Part shown: in pieces, positions 41,071 through 48,491 of the stretch
How positions within the stretch are numbered: the stretch's first letter is position 1
How the letters are laid out: every line of letters begins with the position of its first letter
Source: Anaerolineales bacterium
GTDB lineage: Bacteria > Chloroflexota > Anaerolineae > Anaerolineales > Villigracilaceae
Reading direction: 5' to 3'
Length of the DNA stretch: 48,491 nucleotides
Assembly (NCBI GenBank): GCA_014379595.1
Contig: JACMLM010000041.1
Coordinates: 1 to 48,491 of the forward strand
Made by a program: the position numbers and the translations under genes
Notes under the pieces: generated by a model
Database searches by the model: none
Told to the model about the DNA's origin: nothing
What the model saw: the letters and a program-made list of their open reading frames with translations, nothing else

Positions 41071-41576
41071 TACTTAATCTCCTTATCAGCATGTTTGAGG
41101 GTATTGATCAATTCCATAGTTCGGTCCACTGTCATGTTTTCGTGATATTTGATTCCGTCTGGCCCTTGTGTTTGGAACATGGGGGCTTTGTCGCAGGCGG
41201 CGAGGCAGGTTACAGCTTCGAGAGTGATCGTTCCATCAGGTGTAGTCTCGCCAACTTTGATTCCCAAATTTCCGCATAGACTATTCATGAACTCATCCGC
41301 ACCGCGTAAGGCACAAGGCAAATCCGTGCAAATTTGCATATAATATTTGCCGGCCTTTTTCTCGTGATACAAAGTGTAAAAGCCAACAACAGCGGCGACG
41401 TCGGTTTCTGTAATATCAAGAATATTTGCAATATCCTGCATCGCAGCTTTATTGATGTATCCTTCCTCGCGTTGCGCGAGAAAGAGAAGCGGCATCACAG
41501 CCGAGCGTTTTCCTTCGGGCGGATATTTGGAAAGGATTTGTTTAACTTCCTTCGGATAAATTTTCTCAAGGCTCAT
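41070..41576 (-). CDS. nuoE: NADH-quinone oxidoreductase subunit E
   Basis: The 168-residue thioredoxin-fold subunit has the N1a binuclear site in the form CTDLPC and CLAAC, and a helical N-terminal segment (QRE-GYINKAAMQDIANILDI). It pairs with NuoF in NADH oxidation. Length is normal. The start overlaps the nuoD end by 4 nt (ATGA), and it is coupled to nuoF downstream. Confidence 0.97.
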   Translation of the reverse strand: MSLEKIYPKEVKQILSKYPPEGKRSAVMPLLFLAQREEGYINKAAMQDIANILDITETDVAAVVGFYTLYHEKKAGKYYMQICTDLPCALRGADEFMNSLCGNLGIKVGETTPDGTITLEAVTCLAACDKAPMFQTQGPDGIKYHENMTVDRTMELINTLKHADKEIK

Positions 41577-42805
41577 CTGTCAATATCTCCGAGCACAATA
41601 TCTATGGAAGCTAGGATGGCAACCAGGTCTGCAACAAAATGTCCCTTTACGATCTCGGGCAGCACAGCTAAATTATCAAATGAGGGAGTGCGTAAATGAA
41701 TACGATGCGGCTTGGGGCCGCCGTCACCTTCGAGATACATACCCAATTCACCGCGCGGCGACTCAACTGCGCTATAAACAGAAGCCTTCGGCGCAGGGAA
41801 ACCTTCCGTCCACAACTTGAAGTGATGGATGAGTGCTTCCATGCTGGTGCCAATTTCAGAACGTGGCGGCGGGACAAATTTTCGATTCTCAGAACGTACG
41901 GGGCCCATCGGTAATTTATTCAAAGCCTGTTCAATGATCTTTAATGACTCGCGAAATTCATCAATGCGCACGAGGTAACGAGCGTATGTATCGCCTTCGG
42001 TACGAATCGGCACATTGAAATCATACTGTTCATATCCACAATATGGGCGGGACTTGCGTAAATCCCAATCCACACCAGAGGCACGGAGCGTGGGACCTGT
42101 CACACCATATTGAAGGGCCACATCTTTGTCCAGATGGCCGATGCCCACCAAACGGTCAACAAAGAGCGGATTTTTCGTCATCAATTTTTCGTATTCATCC
42201 ACACGGCGCGGGAATATCTTAAGAAAATCGCGCACGGCTTTTTCAAATTCAACTGGAACATCACGCCAGACACCGCCCGGGCGGAAGTAGGTGGTCATCA
42301 TGCGCTGGCCTGAGACCAGTTCAAAAATATCAAGAATTAATTCACGGTCACGGAAACAATATAAGAAGACGGACATTGCAGCAAGGTCAAGACCAAACGC
42401 GCCCAGCCAAACCAAGTGCGAGGCAATGCGTTGAAGCTCAACCAGGATCACACGTAATGCTTGTGCACGCACAGGCACATCATCCAGTCCAACCAGTTTT
42501 TCAACCGCCATTACATACGCAAGATTATTTCCCATGGTATTCATGTAATCGAGGCGGTCGGTCATCACTTCAGCCTTTTGATAGGTCTTGGCTTCCATGT
42601 TTTTTTCAATGCCTGTATGCAAATATCCAATATCAGGAATACAGTTGACGACAATTTCGCCATCCAACTCAAGCAGAAGCCGAAGCACTCCATGCGTGGA
42701 TGGATGCTGCGGCCCCATGTTCAAGAGCATCGTTTCGCCTGTCAGCGCACGCTCTGAAACAAGATGTTTAAATTTTTCGATACTGACTTCTTCAAGTTGA
42801 GCCAT
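41573..42805 (-). CDS. nuoD: NADH-quinone oxidoreductase subunit D
   Basis: The 410-residue 49-kDa-type subunit carries LNMGPQHPSTHGVLRLLLELDGE at the N-terminus with the quinone-binding His, and GYLHTGIEKNMEAKTYQKA, TGPTLRASGVDWDLRKSRPY and a C-terminal LASIDIVLGDIDR. With NuoB it forms the quinone-reduction site; it descends from the large subunit of NiFe hydrogenase but has lost the metal ligands. It is separate from nuoC, which begins 2 nt upstream of its start region. Confidence 0.97.
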   Translation of the reverse strand: MAQLEEVSIEKFKHLVSERALTGETMLLNMGPQHPSTHGVLRLLLELDGEIVVNCIPDIGYLHTGIEKNMEAKTYQKAEVMTDRLDYMNTMGNNLAYVMAVEKLVGLDDVPVRAQALRVILVELQRIASHLVWLGAFGLDLAAMSVFLYCFRDRELILDIFELVSGQRMMTTYFRPGGVWRDVPVEFEKAVRDFLKIFPRRVDEYEKLMTKNPLFVDRLVGIGHLDKDVALQYGVTGPTLRASGVDWDLRKSRPYCGYEQYDFNVPIRTEGDTYARYLVRIDEFRESLKIIEQALNKLPMGPVRSENRKFVPPPRSEIGTSMEALIHHFKLWTEGFPAPKASVYSAVESPRGELGMYLEGDGGPKPHRIHLRTPSFDNLAVLPEIVKGHFVADLVAILASIDIVLGDIDR

Positions 42806-42807
42806 AA

Positions 42808-43323
42808 CTATTCCTTTGCGTACGGCTTTCGCAGATCGATCTCGTCAAAATTAAAAGTGAACTGCGGTTCTTCATAACCAAGTGGAAAATCTTTTCGAAG
42901 CGGATGTCCTTCCGTATCATCAGGCATCAAAATTCTGCGTGGGTCAGGATGACCTTCGATCTCAATGCCAAACATATCGAGCAGTTCACGCTCACGCCAG
43001 TTCGCCACTGCATACACACCCGTTGTGGTTGGGAGCTTGGGGTTGTCTCCGCTTACTGGAACTCTGATCTGCACTGAAAGATTCTTTGCAAGTGATGTCA
43101 GTTGATAAATGACATGAAAACGCGGCTCAGTCTGCGGCCAGTAATCGGTGGCAGTCAAGGCCGAAAGTAATTCAAAATTATATTCATCACGCAGGACAGT
43201 TAATGTATCAACGATCTGTTCAGGTTTCACGAACAGATGCACTTCATCGCGAAACTCTTCGTAATAGGCCGCGCTGAATTTTTCCTGAATGGTTTTTACA
43301 ATAGGTTCGAGTTTTTTATCCAT
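42808..43323 (-). CDS. nuoC: NADH-quinone oxidoreductase subunit C
   Basis: The 171-residue 30-kDa-type subunit contains the family signature ERELLDMFGIEIEGHPDPRRILMPDDTEGHPLRKDFPLG. It is a structural part of the peripheral arm near NuoD. The stand-alone form (not fused to NuoD) is usual outside enterobacteria. AAGGA lies just before the ATG, at the edge of a palindromic repeat that separates it from nuoB. Confidence 0.97.
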   Translation of the reverse strand: MDKKLEPIVKTIQEKFSAAYYEEFRDEVHLFVKPEQIVDTLTVLRDEYNFELLSALTATDYWPQTEPRFHVIYQLTSLAKNLSVQIRVPVSGDNPKLPTTTGVYAVANWRERELLDMFGIEIEGHPDPRRILMPDDTEGHPLRKDFPLGYEEPQFTFNFDEIDLRKPYAKE

Positions 43324-43334
43324 AGTCCTTACCC

Positions 43335-43457
43335 CGTCATTGCAACCATGTCGTTGCGAGGGCGCTCTTGTTCTTTGCCCGAAGCAACCCCCGATTTATC
43401 AGGAGATTGCTTCGTCGGGGAGAGCACCCTCCTCGCAACGACATCACGGCAATGACG
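43335..43457. repeat. Long palindromic repeat (CGTCATTGCGAGG type) between nuoB and nuoC
   Basis: A 27-nt left arm (43335-43361) and right arm (43431-43457) pair with four mismatches; both contain GTCGTTGCGAGG or its complement. The right arm ends exactly at the nuoB stop codon. An inner GAAGCAA/TTGCTTC pair adds a second hairpin. The sequence type is a known dispersed repeat of bacteria. Confidence 0.8.
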
Positions 43458-43946
43458 TTAACTTACAACCAAATCCTTAAACTTCTCGCCTTTGACCTTT
43501 TCATACACAGTTAACACCCCATGGATCAAAGCCTCGGGGCGCGGCGGGCAGCCCGCTACATAGACATCCACAGGGACAACTTCATCCACACCCTGATAAA
43601 TTGCATAGTTATTGAAGACACCGCCGCAGGAAGCACAGTCGCCCATGGCGATCACCCATTTTGGTTCAGGCATCTGGTCATACAATTGACGAAGAACAGG
43701 ACCCATCTTCTTTGAAACACGACCTGCTACGATCATCAAATCCGATTGACGCGGACTGGCACGCATTAATTCCATACCAAAACGGCTCATGTCATAATCT
43801 GAAGCCTGAGCTGCCATCATTTCAATCGCGCAGCAAGCGAGGCCAAACAACATCGGCCACATTGCATTGGTACGAGACCAATTGACCATACTTTCAAGCG
43901 AGGTGGTAACCACGCCCATATTTCCAAGTTTTTGTTCTATTCCCAT
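43458..43946 (-). CDS. nuoB: NADH-quinone oxidoreductase subunit B
   Basis: The 162-residue Fe-S subunit has [10 protein letters not shown] (adjacent cysteines), GDCASCGG and [10 protein letters not shown], the ligands of cluster N2, the last stop before quinone. [21 protein letters not shown] is the family core. The start overlaps the nuoA end by 10 nt. It lies on the minus strand directly before a palindromic repeat. Confidence 0.97.
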   Translation of the reverse strand: MGIEQKLGNMGVVTTSLESMVNWSRTNAMWPMLFGLACCAIEMMAAQASDYDMSRFGMELMRASPRQSDLMIVAGRVSKKMGPVLRQLYDQMPEPKWVIAMGDCASCGGVFNNYAIYQGVDEVVPVDVYVAGCPPRPEALIHGVLTVYEKVKGEKFKDLVVS

Positions 43947-44293
43947 TCCAACGCTCCTTTCTTCCAGGCATACACATAACCGATCAATAAGATCACAATA
44001 AAGACAAGCATTTCAAGTAAGCCAAAAATACCCAGTTTACGAAATGCAATTGCCCAGGGTAAAAAGAAGATCACTTCAATATCAAATAGAATGAACAACA
44101 CTGCAATGAGATAGAAGCGGACGGGCATACGCCGCGTACCTTCACCGATCGGTAACATGCCCGATTCATAAGGCATGGATTTTGCTTCTGAAAATTTCTT
44201 TGGCCCAAACAGTTCCCCCATGCCTATCGCGATAAACGCGATCAGCGTGGCTACCGCGATCATCACTGCTATGGCAATATATTCCAACAACAT
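43937..44293 (-). CDS. nuoA: NADH-quinone oxidoreductase subunit A
   Basis: From the ATG at 44293 ([14 protein letters not shown]) the product has 118 residues, the family norm, with three membrane helices. [20 protein letters not shown], including the conserved loop between helices 1 and 2, and [18 protein letters not shown] are diagnostic. The longer frame to 44413 adds 40 residues without family support and overlaps the promoter, so it is rejected. It begins the nuo operon and sits in the membrane arm near the quinone site. Confidence 0.96.
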   Translation of the reverse strand: MLLEYIAIAVMIAVATLIAFIAIGMGELFGPKKFSEAKSMPYESGMLPIGEGTRRMPVRFYLIAVLFILFDIEVIFFLPWAIAFRKLGIFGLLEMLVFIVILLIGYVYAWKKGALEWE

Positions 44294-44343
44294 AAACGCC
44301 TCTTGGTTTATAAAAAGTGCGTGAAATCTGGCACGTTCGGCGT

Positions 44344-44352
44344 AGTATATCA
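44344..44352 (-). promoter_or_regulatory. Extended -10 promoter of the nuo operon
   Basis: TGATATACT on the minus strand gives TGN then TATACT, an extended -10 element. No good -35 is seen. Transcription would start about 45 nt before the nuoA ATG. Confidence 0.45.
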
Positions 44353-44464
44353 TAAGAGACTTTTGAGGGCTAGAGAAAGTGCCTCTTTTCACAAAACTGA
44401 TTCCATTGTTCATAATGGGCAGATGACAGGGAATTTACTTACCATTTCTTGTGCAAAAAAGAGG

Positions 44465-44487
44465 AAAGGCCACCGATGGTGGCCTTT
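44465..44487 (-). terminator. Terminator downstream of the Thr/Pro-linker lipoprotein gene
   Basis: AAAGGCCACC and GGTGGCCTTT form a 10-bp stem with loop GAT. On the minus strand CCTCTTTTTTG follows. It isolates the nuo operon from upstream transcription. Confidence 0.85.
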
Positions 44488-44606
44488 CAATATTATATAT
44501 ACATCTCCTCTTTATACCTCATAGTGGCTTAGCACTTAAGTAAAACTTCTTAATCATCTATCACTATAATAATGACATAAACAAAAGTGTTTGTAAAACA
44601 CACAAA

Positions 44607-45452
44607 TTACCTTGAAGTCCTGTTTACAGCCGCGAACGAAATCGGAATTACATCGTTGTTTATTAACTTACCTTCTTTCGACCATAGTCTATAAACTTCT
44701 GGCTGAATAAGTGTCATTTGATTGTTAGCAAGATATTCACAAAACGGTTCAATATCGACCCCGTTATTTACGGTGTTTTCTAATACCTTTAAGCATCCAC
44801 TTGTTGTTGCATTACCTTTTGGGTCAGAAATATAAAGCCCTGTAGGATACTCACTCTGTGTATATCCAACTAATTCATCTAGTCCTATTCTGTGTGTGTA
44901 GTCTGAAATTGGTGTAAGATATCCTAAAAAGCCTGACTCATTCGTTATAGCTGGATCATTTTTCCATTTTATGACGTAAAAGTAAAAATCTACACCATCT
45001 ATTTTTGTTGTAGTGATATCAACTAATTGAAAAGGTCGTTTTTCCATGTTTGTATATAAACTTGAAACAAATACTGTAAATAGTGAGTCAAAGCCGTTAT
45101 TTTTAATCATAGTTGTTGGTGCTTTGTCGGGCTTGAAGCTCACACCCTCTGGTTTTATGTATGATGGATTGCTTGAAATGCTTGGCAATTCTCCCTTATT
45201 ATCTCTTGCTTTTAATTCTGCCAAATATGCTGGTGATGTTAAATATTCCCATTCCACGGTTCTAAATACTTCAGAATTTGAAATATCAATCTGTTCAACA
45301 GGTGCAGGGGTTTTAGTTGGGACGTGAGTGGGCGTTTGTGCAGGGGTTGGGCTGGGCGTTCCACTTGGCACACTTGTCGCAGTCGGTGCGGGCGCACACG
45401 CGGTGAGAATTAAAATTGCGAGAATAGCGGAAGAAATTAATAACCTTTTCAT
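44607..45452 (-). CDS. Hypothetical lipoprotein with Thr/Pro-rich linker
   Basis: The 281-residue protein has a signal peptide with lipobox ILTAC (Cys19), then about 35 residues of Thr, Pro and Ala repeats (the spacer that holds a domain away from the membrane), and a globular domain of about 220 residues that I cannot assign to a family. Three cysteines in the C-terminal third (one near residue 219, two near 236-240) could form disulfides. The gene is AT-rich relative to its neighbours, suggesting accessory status. It stands alone between a repeat element and a terminator. Confidence 0.75.
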   Translation of the reverse strand: MKRLLISSAILAILILTACAPAPTATSVPSGTPSPTPAQTPTHVPTKTPAPVEQIDISNSEVFRTVEWEYLTSPAYLAELKARDNKGELPSISSNPSYIKPEGVSFKPDKAPTTMIKNNGFDSLFTVFVSSLYTNMEKRPFQLVDITTTKIDGVDFYFYVIKWKNDPAITNESGFLGYLTPISDYTHRIGLDELVGYTQSEYPTGLYISDPKGNATTSGCLKVLENTVNNGVDIEPFCEYLANNQMTLIQPEVYRLWSKEGKLINNDVIPISFAAVNRTSR

Positions 45453-45477
45453 ACGTGCCTCGGTTTACAACTAAAAG

Positions 45478-45568
45478 AGTGCGTCGCACCTGACTCAATA
45501 AGATAATCTAAATCTGGTGGATTCTGCTTATTAATCAGAAAAAACTCACCCGCCAGGTGCGACGCACT
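45478..45568. repeat. Intergenic element with perfect 15-bp terminal inverted repeats
   Basis: AGTGCGTCGCACCTG (45478-45492) and CAGGTGCGACGCACT (45554-45568) are exact complements bounding a 61-nt AT-rich core. The right end lies 13 nt from the rpoD stop. It looks like a short non-autonomous element or a large hairpin terminator. Confidence 0.75.
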
Positions 45569-45581
45569 TATACACTTAATC

Positions 45582-47195
45582 CTAATCCCCTAAATAATCC
45601 CTCAACTCGCGGCTCCTCGCAGGGTGACGCAACTTCCGCAATGCTTTCGCTTCGATCTGGCGGATGCGTTCGCGTGTTACATTGAAATAACGGCTTACTT
45701 CTTCCAGTGTATGTTCTTTGCCATCACTCAGACCAAAGCGTAATTCCAATACTTCGCGCTCGCGTTCTGAAAGCGATGCCAGCGCATGTTTCACCTGTTC
45801 ACGCAGCATTTCACGAGCAGCAGCATCCATGGGAGAAGGCGCATCTTCATCTTCAATAAAATCACCAAGCGAACTTGAATCCTCATCCCCTACTGGGCCA
45901 TCTATTGAGACTGGTTCTTCTGCAGAGCGGAGCACGCGATTCACTTTTTGAGAAGCAACGTCAAGCCTTTGCTGCAATTCGGGATTAATGGATTTGTTTT
46001 CGGCATACGCCTGCATAATGTCTTGCACATCCAAAGCAGAAAGATAGCCAACCTCTACAGCAAGCTCGCTGTTATTTGGGCTTCTGCCTAATACCTGAGT
46101 AAGATGTCTTTGCGCGCGCAAGATGCGTGAAATGGATTCAAATAAGTGAACAGGAATACGAATCGTACGTGCCTGTTCTGCAATAGAACGATTAATCGAT
46201 TGACGTATCCACCACGTTGCATAGGTGCTGAATTTAAAACCACGACGCGGATCAAATTTACCGATCGCGCGTAACAACCCCATGTTGCCTTCCTGGATCA
46301 AGTCAAGCAGTGACATGCCACGATTAAGATATCGTTTGGCAACACTCACTACCAAACGCAGGTTCGCGCGGATAATGGACTGGTTTGCATCCACCGCGCG
46401 GATATGGATTGCATCCATTTCACTGATCAATTCTTCGTCTGATGGCAGGTTGCGAGAGAGAGTCCGCTGGGCAGGGAATGCTTTCTGGTCGCGCACATGT
46501 GTGAGCAGCCACTCTGCATATTGAGACGGAAGCAGGTATAGGTTAAGAAAGACGCTGTATGAATGTCGAGCAAAGTTGCCCCAAAGATGATCCACTCCCC
46601 AATGGCCATTATCCAAATAAGAGCGGAAATATGAACGAGAATCAAATTGCCAGCCGGTGTGAAGCGATTGAGCTTCTGTGATAAGCAGCGAAAGATCGGG
46701 GAGTGGATGGTCAAGCTGTTCAGTATCTTCAACGAGACGATCCCACGAAGTAGCCATTTCCAAGAGCAGGGAATGATAGATCGATGATTCCAGTGAAACC
46801 CCTTTGCGTTGTTTCATTTTTCGCAGAACTGCAATGTGACGATCTGCTTCGCTAAGCGTGGCAAGTCGAAACTCACTATCTGAATCCAGCAGCTTCACCA
46901 ACCCAATTTCACGCAGATACAAACGTACTGGGTCTTCAGAAAATTCATCTGTAAGCTCATGCGCGAGCGATGGCAAAACATCGTCTATATCTATCTCTTC
47001 TTCCTGTTGAGCAAGTAAAGATTCATCTGGCTCGATGATCTCATCCACTGGTTCATCAAGCAGAAGGCTATTATCTTCTATCAACGCATCTAAAACAACA
47101 TCAACAGAAAGAAGAGGCTCTTCTGCATTTATCTTCTCTTCTTCTGATTCTATATTTTGATTAACTTTGTTTTTTGGTTTATTTTTTGCGGGCAT
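45582..47195 (-). CDS. rpoD: RNA polymerase sigma factor RpoD/SigA (primary sigma70)
   Basis: From the ATG at 47195, after AGGGAAACCG, the product has 537 residues; the frame extends to 47237 but without a ribosome-binding site. An acidic N-terminus (1.1-like) precedes region 1.2 ([16 protein letters not shown]), a non-conserved spacer, region 2 ([30 protein letters not shown] and [14 protein letters not shown]), region 3 and region 4 (LTEREREV-type [14 protein letters not shown] and [25 protein letters not shown]). It directs polymerase to TTGACA/TATAAT promoters. Downstream of dnaG, as in the macromolecular synthesis operon. Confidence 0.96.
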   Translation of the reverse strand: MPAKNKPKNKVNQNIESEEEKINAEEPLLSVDVVLDALIEDNSLLLDEPVDEIIEPDESLLAQQEEEIDIDDVLPSLAHELTDEFSEDPVRLYLREIGLVKLLDSDSEFRLATLSEADRHIAVLRKMKQRKGVSLESSIYHSLLLEMATSWDRLVEDTEQLDHPLPDLSLLITEAQSLHTGWQFDSRSYFRSYLDNGHWGVDHLWGNFARHSYSVFLNLYLLPSQYAEWLLTHVRDQKAFPAQRTLSRNLPSDEELISEMDAIHIRAVDANQSIIRANLRLVVSVAKRYLNRGMSLLDLIQEGNMGLLRAIGKFDPRRGFKFSTYATWWIRQSINRSIAEQARTIRIPVHLFESISRILRAQRHLTQVLGRSPNNSELAVEVGYLSALDVQDIMQAYAENKSINPELQQRLDVASQKVNRVLRSAEEPVSIDGPVGDEDSSSLGDFIEDEDAPSPMDAAAREMLREQVKHALASLSEREREVLELRFGLSDGKEHTLEEVSRYFNVTRERIRQIEAKALRKLRHPARSRELRDYLGD

Positions 47196-47249
47196 CGGTT
47201 TCCCTTTCCCTATATGGATGTGTTTTATAACACCCAAACCTGTAAAACA

Positions 47250-48491
47250 TCACGCCTGCCGCTTTGAAGACAACTTTCGTTTTGCCTGATCCAAATTATG
47301 AATCAGTTTCGAAAGTTGCGTGGTCTGTTCCCGATACATTTTCATATTTTCACCTCCCTGTTGCTGGTCCTCCTCTTGCAGGAAACGAATTTGATTATTA
47401 TTGGCCATGGCATTTGCGCGGCGCAAGTCCATAAAACGCGCAAGCAGTTCTTCCATCAACTTATCGTCCATAAGGTCCAGCTTTTCAGTTCGTACAAGCA
47501 ATTCCTTTGAAAGATCATTCACAGCCTCGGGCAAATGGCTGATCACATAATGATGATGATCCTTCTCGTCCTGTTCCACTGCCAAACGGATCACACCAAA
47601 TAACAACTGATGGTCAGTATACTCGAAGTCTTCCACCGCTAACGGACTCAAACCAAACTCTTGAAATTTTCTATCCAGGCGATATAACAATTCAGGCTTG
47701 CGAAATAATACACCCAAACAATAGGATTCCATTCTTAAGGTAGGGTTGACCGCCACAACAGACATATCAGACTTTTGACTCTGACCTGCCGCCACACGCG
47801 GCTTACGCCTCACCACCGGACCTTGAGCCTGCGTGCCCATCAATGCGCGTTCATCTACCTTTAGCATTCGCGCCAGTGCCTGACGATATGTATCGCGTTC
47901 CATCGGGCTGGGCAGATCTTCAATCAATGGAAGCACCTGTGCCGCAATTTGATTCTTCACTTTGGCATCGTTAAGATTTTGTCCCGCTGCCAAAGAATCC
48001 ATTACATGCGTGACGATAGGTTTAGCATTCTCGATCAGTTTCTTCCATTCTTCTTTATCACGTGCCACAATTTCATCAGGGTCAAGATCATCAGGCATTG
48101 TTGCCACACGCAGATCCGCTTGCAGACGTGCTTCGTTACGCAGTAGTCCACGTGCATCAAATCCCAACTCACCTTCACGATCCATTGCAGAACGTGCAGC
48201 ATCAAGTCCGCGCAGCACGGCTTTTTGTCCTGCTGTATCAGGGTCAAGCGCAAGCACGATCCTTCGGGATGATTTTTTCAACAAACGCAGTTGATCTTCT
48301 GTTAATGCGGTTCCCATCGGTGAGACAACATTTTCATAACCTGCCTGATGCAAAGCAATTACATCCAAATAACCTTCCACAATTACAGCCTGGTCATTTG
48401 CACGAATGGGCTTTCTTGCTCTATCCAACCCATAAAGCAAGCGGCCTTTGCTAAATATTGGTGTTTCAGGTGAATTCAAAAATTTGGGAAT
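47250..48491 (-). CDS. dnaG: DNA primase DnaG, 5' end cut off
   Basis: The open frame reaches the window edge, so the zinc-binding N-terminus is absent; 413 codons are seen. The first residues (IPKF, then MNSPETPIFSKGRLLYGL) match the end of the RNA polymerase domain. The Toprim part follows: VIVEGYLDVIALHQAGYENV, then GTALTEDQLRLLKK and VLALDPDTAGQKA with the metal-binding Asp residues. The C-terminal region should bind DnaB helicase. It makes RNA primers for replication. The rpoD start is 54 nt downstream of its stop. Confidence 0.96.
   Translation of the reverse strand: MPKFLNSPETPIFSKGRLLYGLDRARKPIRANDQAVIVEGYLDVIALHQAGYENVVSPMGTALTEDQLRLLKKSSRRIVLALDPDTAGQKAVLRGLDAARSAMDREGELGFDARGLLRNEARLQADLRVATMPDDLDPDEIVARDKEEWKKLIENAKPIVTHVMDSLAAGQNLNDAKVKNQIAAQVLPLIEDLPSPMERDTYRQALARMLKVDERALMGTQAQGPVVRRKPRVAAGQSQKSDMSVVAVNPTLRMESYCLGVLFRKPELLYRLDRKFQEFGLSPLAVEDFEYTDHQLLFGVIRLAVEQDEKDHHHYVISHLPEAVNDLSKELLVRTEKLDLMDDKLMEELLARFMDLRRANAMANNNQIRFLQEEDQQQGGENMKMYREQTTQLSKLIHNLDQAKRKLSSKRQA

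Noticed and set aside
43324-43457. CRISPR-like or small RNA array between nuoB and nuoC
   Set aside because: There are only two arms in inverted, not direct, orientation and no spacers; it is a palindromic repeat. No CRISPR array was seen anywhere in the window.
44294-44413. 40-residue N-terminal extension of NuoA
   Set aside because: It lacks family similarity and covers the extended -10 promoter; the ATG at 44293 gives the normal NuoA length.

Overview
The window looks like a chromosomal segment of an Anaerolineae-type Chloroflexota bacterium. This rests on the PATAN (DUF4388) and small-GTPase pair, the many lipoproteins with Thr/Pro-rich linkers after the lipobox, the 14-gene complex I operon with separate nuoC and nuoD, moderate GC, and abundant short palindromic intergenic repeats. 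No marker gene fixes the taxon, so this is inference. Both edges cut genes: an acyl-ACP-reductase-like gene on the left and dnaG on the right.

Left part (1-11.9 kb, nearly all minus strand). A strong promoter near 5.2 kb reads through a PATAN protein, a COG2229-type GTPase, an alpha/beta hydrolase, a V4R protein, a left-handed beta-helix protein and an AAR-like dehydrogenase. This may be a lipid-related pathway with built-in signalling. Next come an MFS transporter, a HAD hydrolase and a zinc-ribbon protein, then an operon of five GNAT acetyltransferase genes. That operon is preceded by a promoter, a 27-codon Phe-rich leader ORF and two tandem terminator hairpins, a layout typical of transcription attenuation.

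Middle (12-29.3 kb, mixed strands). Here lie a receiver domain with Asn in place of the phospho-acceptor Asp, a BMP-like lipoprotein, Hsp20, and a secreted subtilase behind a cyclic-di-GMP-I (GEMM) riboswitch with its own terminator. They are followed by an M23 peptidase/SDR/DinB/GNAT group, a beta-propeller lipoprotein, an endonuclease IV-like protein, a housekeeping group (yqeY, PgpH-like HD protein, ybeY, dgkA), two AT-rich accessory genes, a PduO-type cobalamin adenosyltransferase, a DUF554 protein and tRNA-Lys(CTT).

Right part (29.3-48.5 kb, minus strand). The complete nuoA-nuoN operon encodes NADH:quinone oxidoreductase with the NADH-oxidising NuoEFG module. Most junctions are tight or overlapping, but three spacers (nuoB/C, nuoK/L, nuoL/M) carry palindromic repeats, and NuoL has a His-rich loop. 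A Thr/Pro-linker lipoprotein and the dnaG-rpoD pair close the window.

Several genes (2253-, 18113+, 26380-, 27768+) have a TATAAT box 6-7 nt before the start codon and no useful Shine-Dalgarno sequence, which predicts leaderless transcripts. The best candidates for something undescribed are the GNAT leader/attenuator, the riboswitch-controlled protease, the PATAN-GTPase-V4R-AAR-like cluster, and the stop-codon-abutting repeat families.
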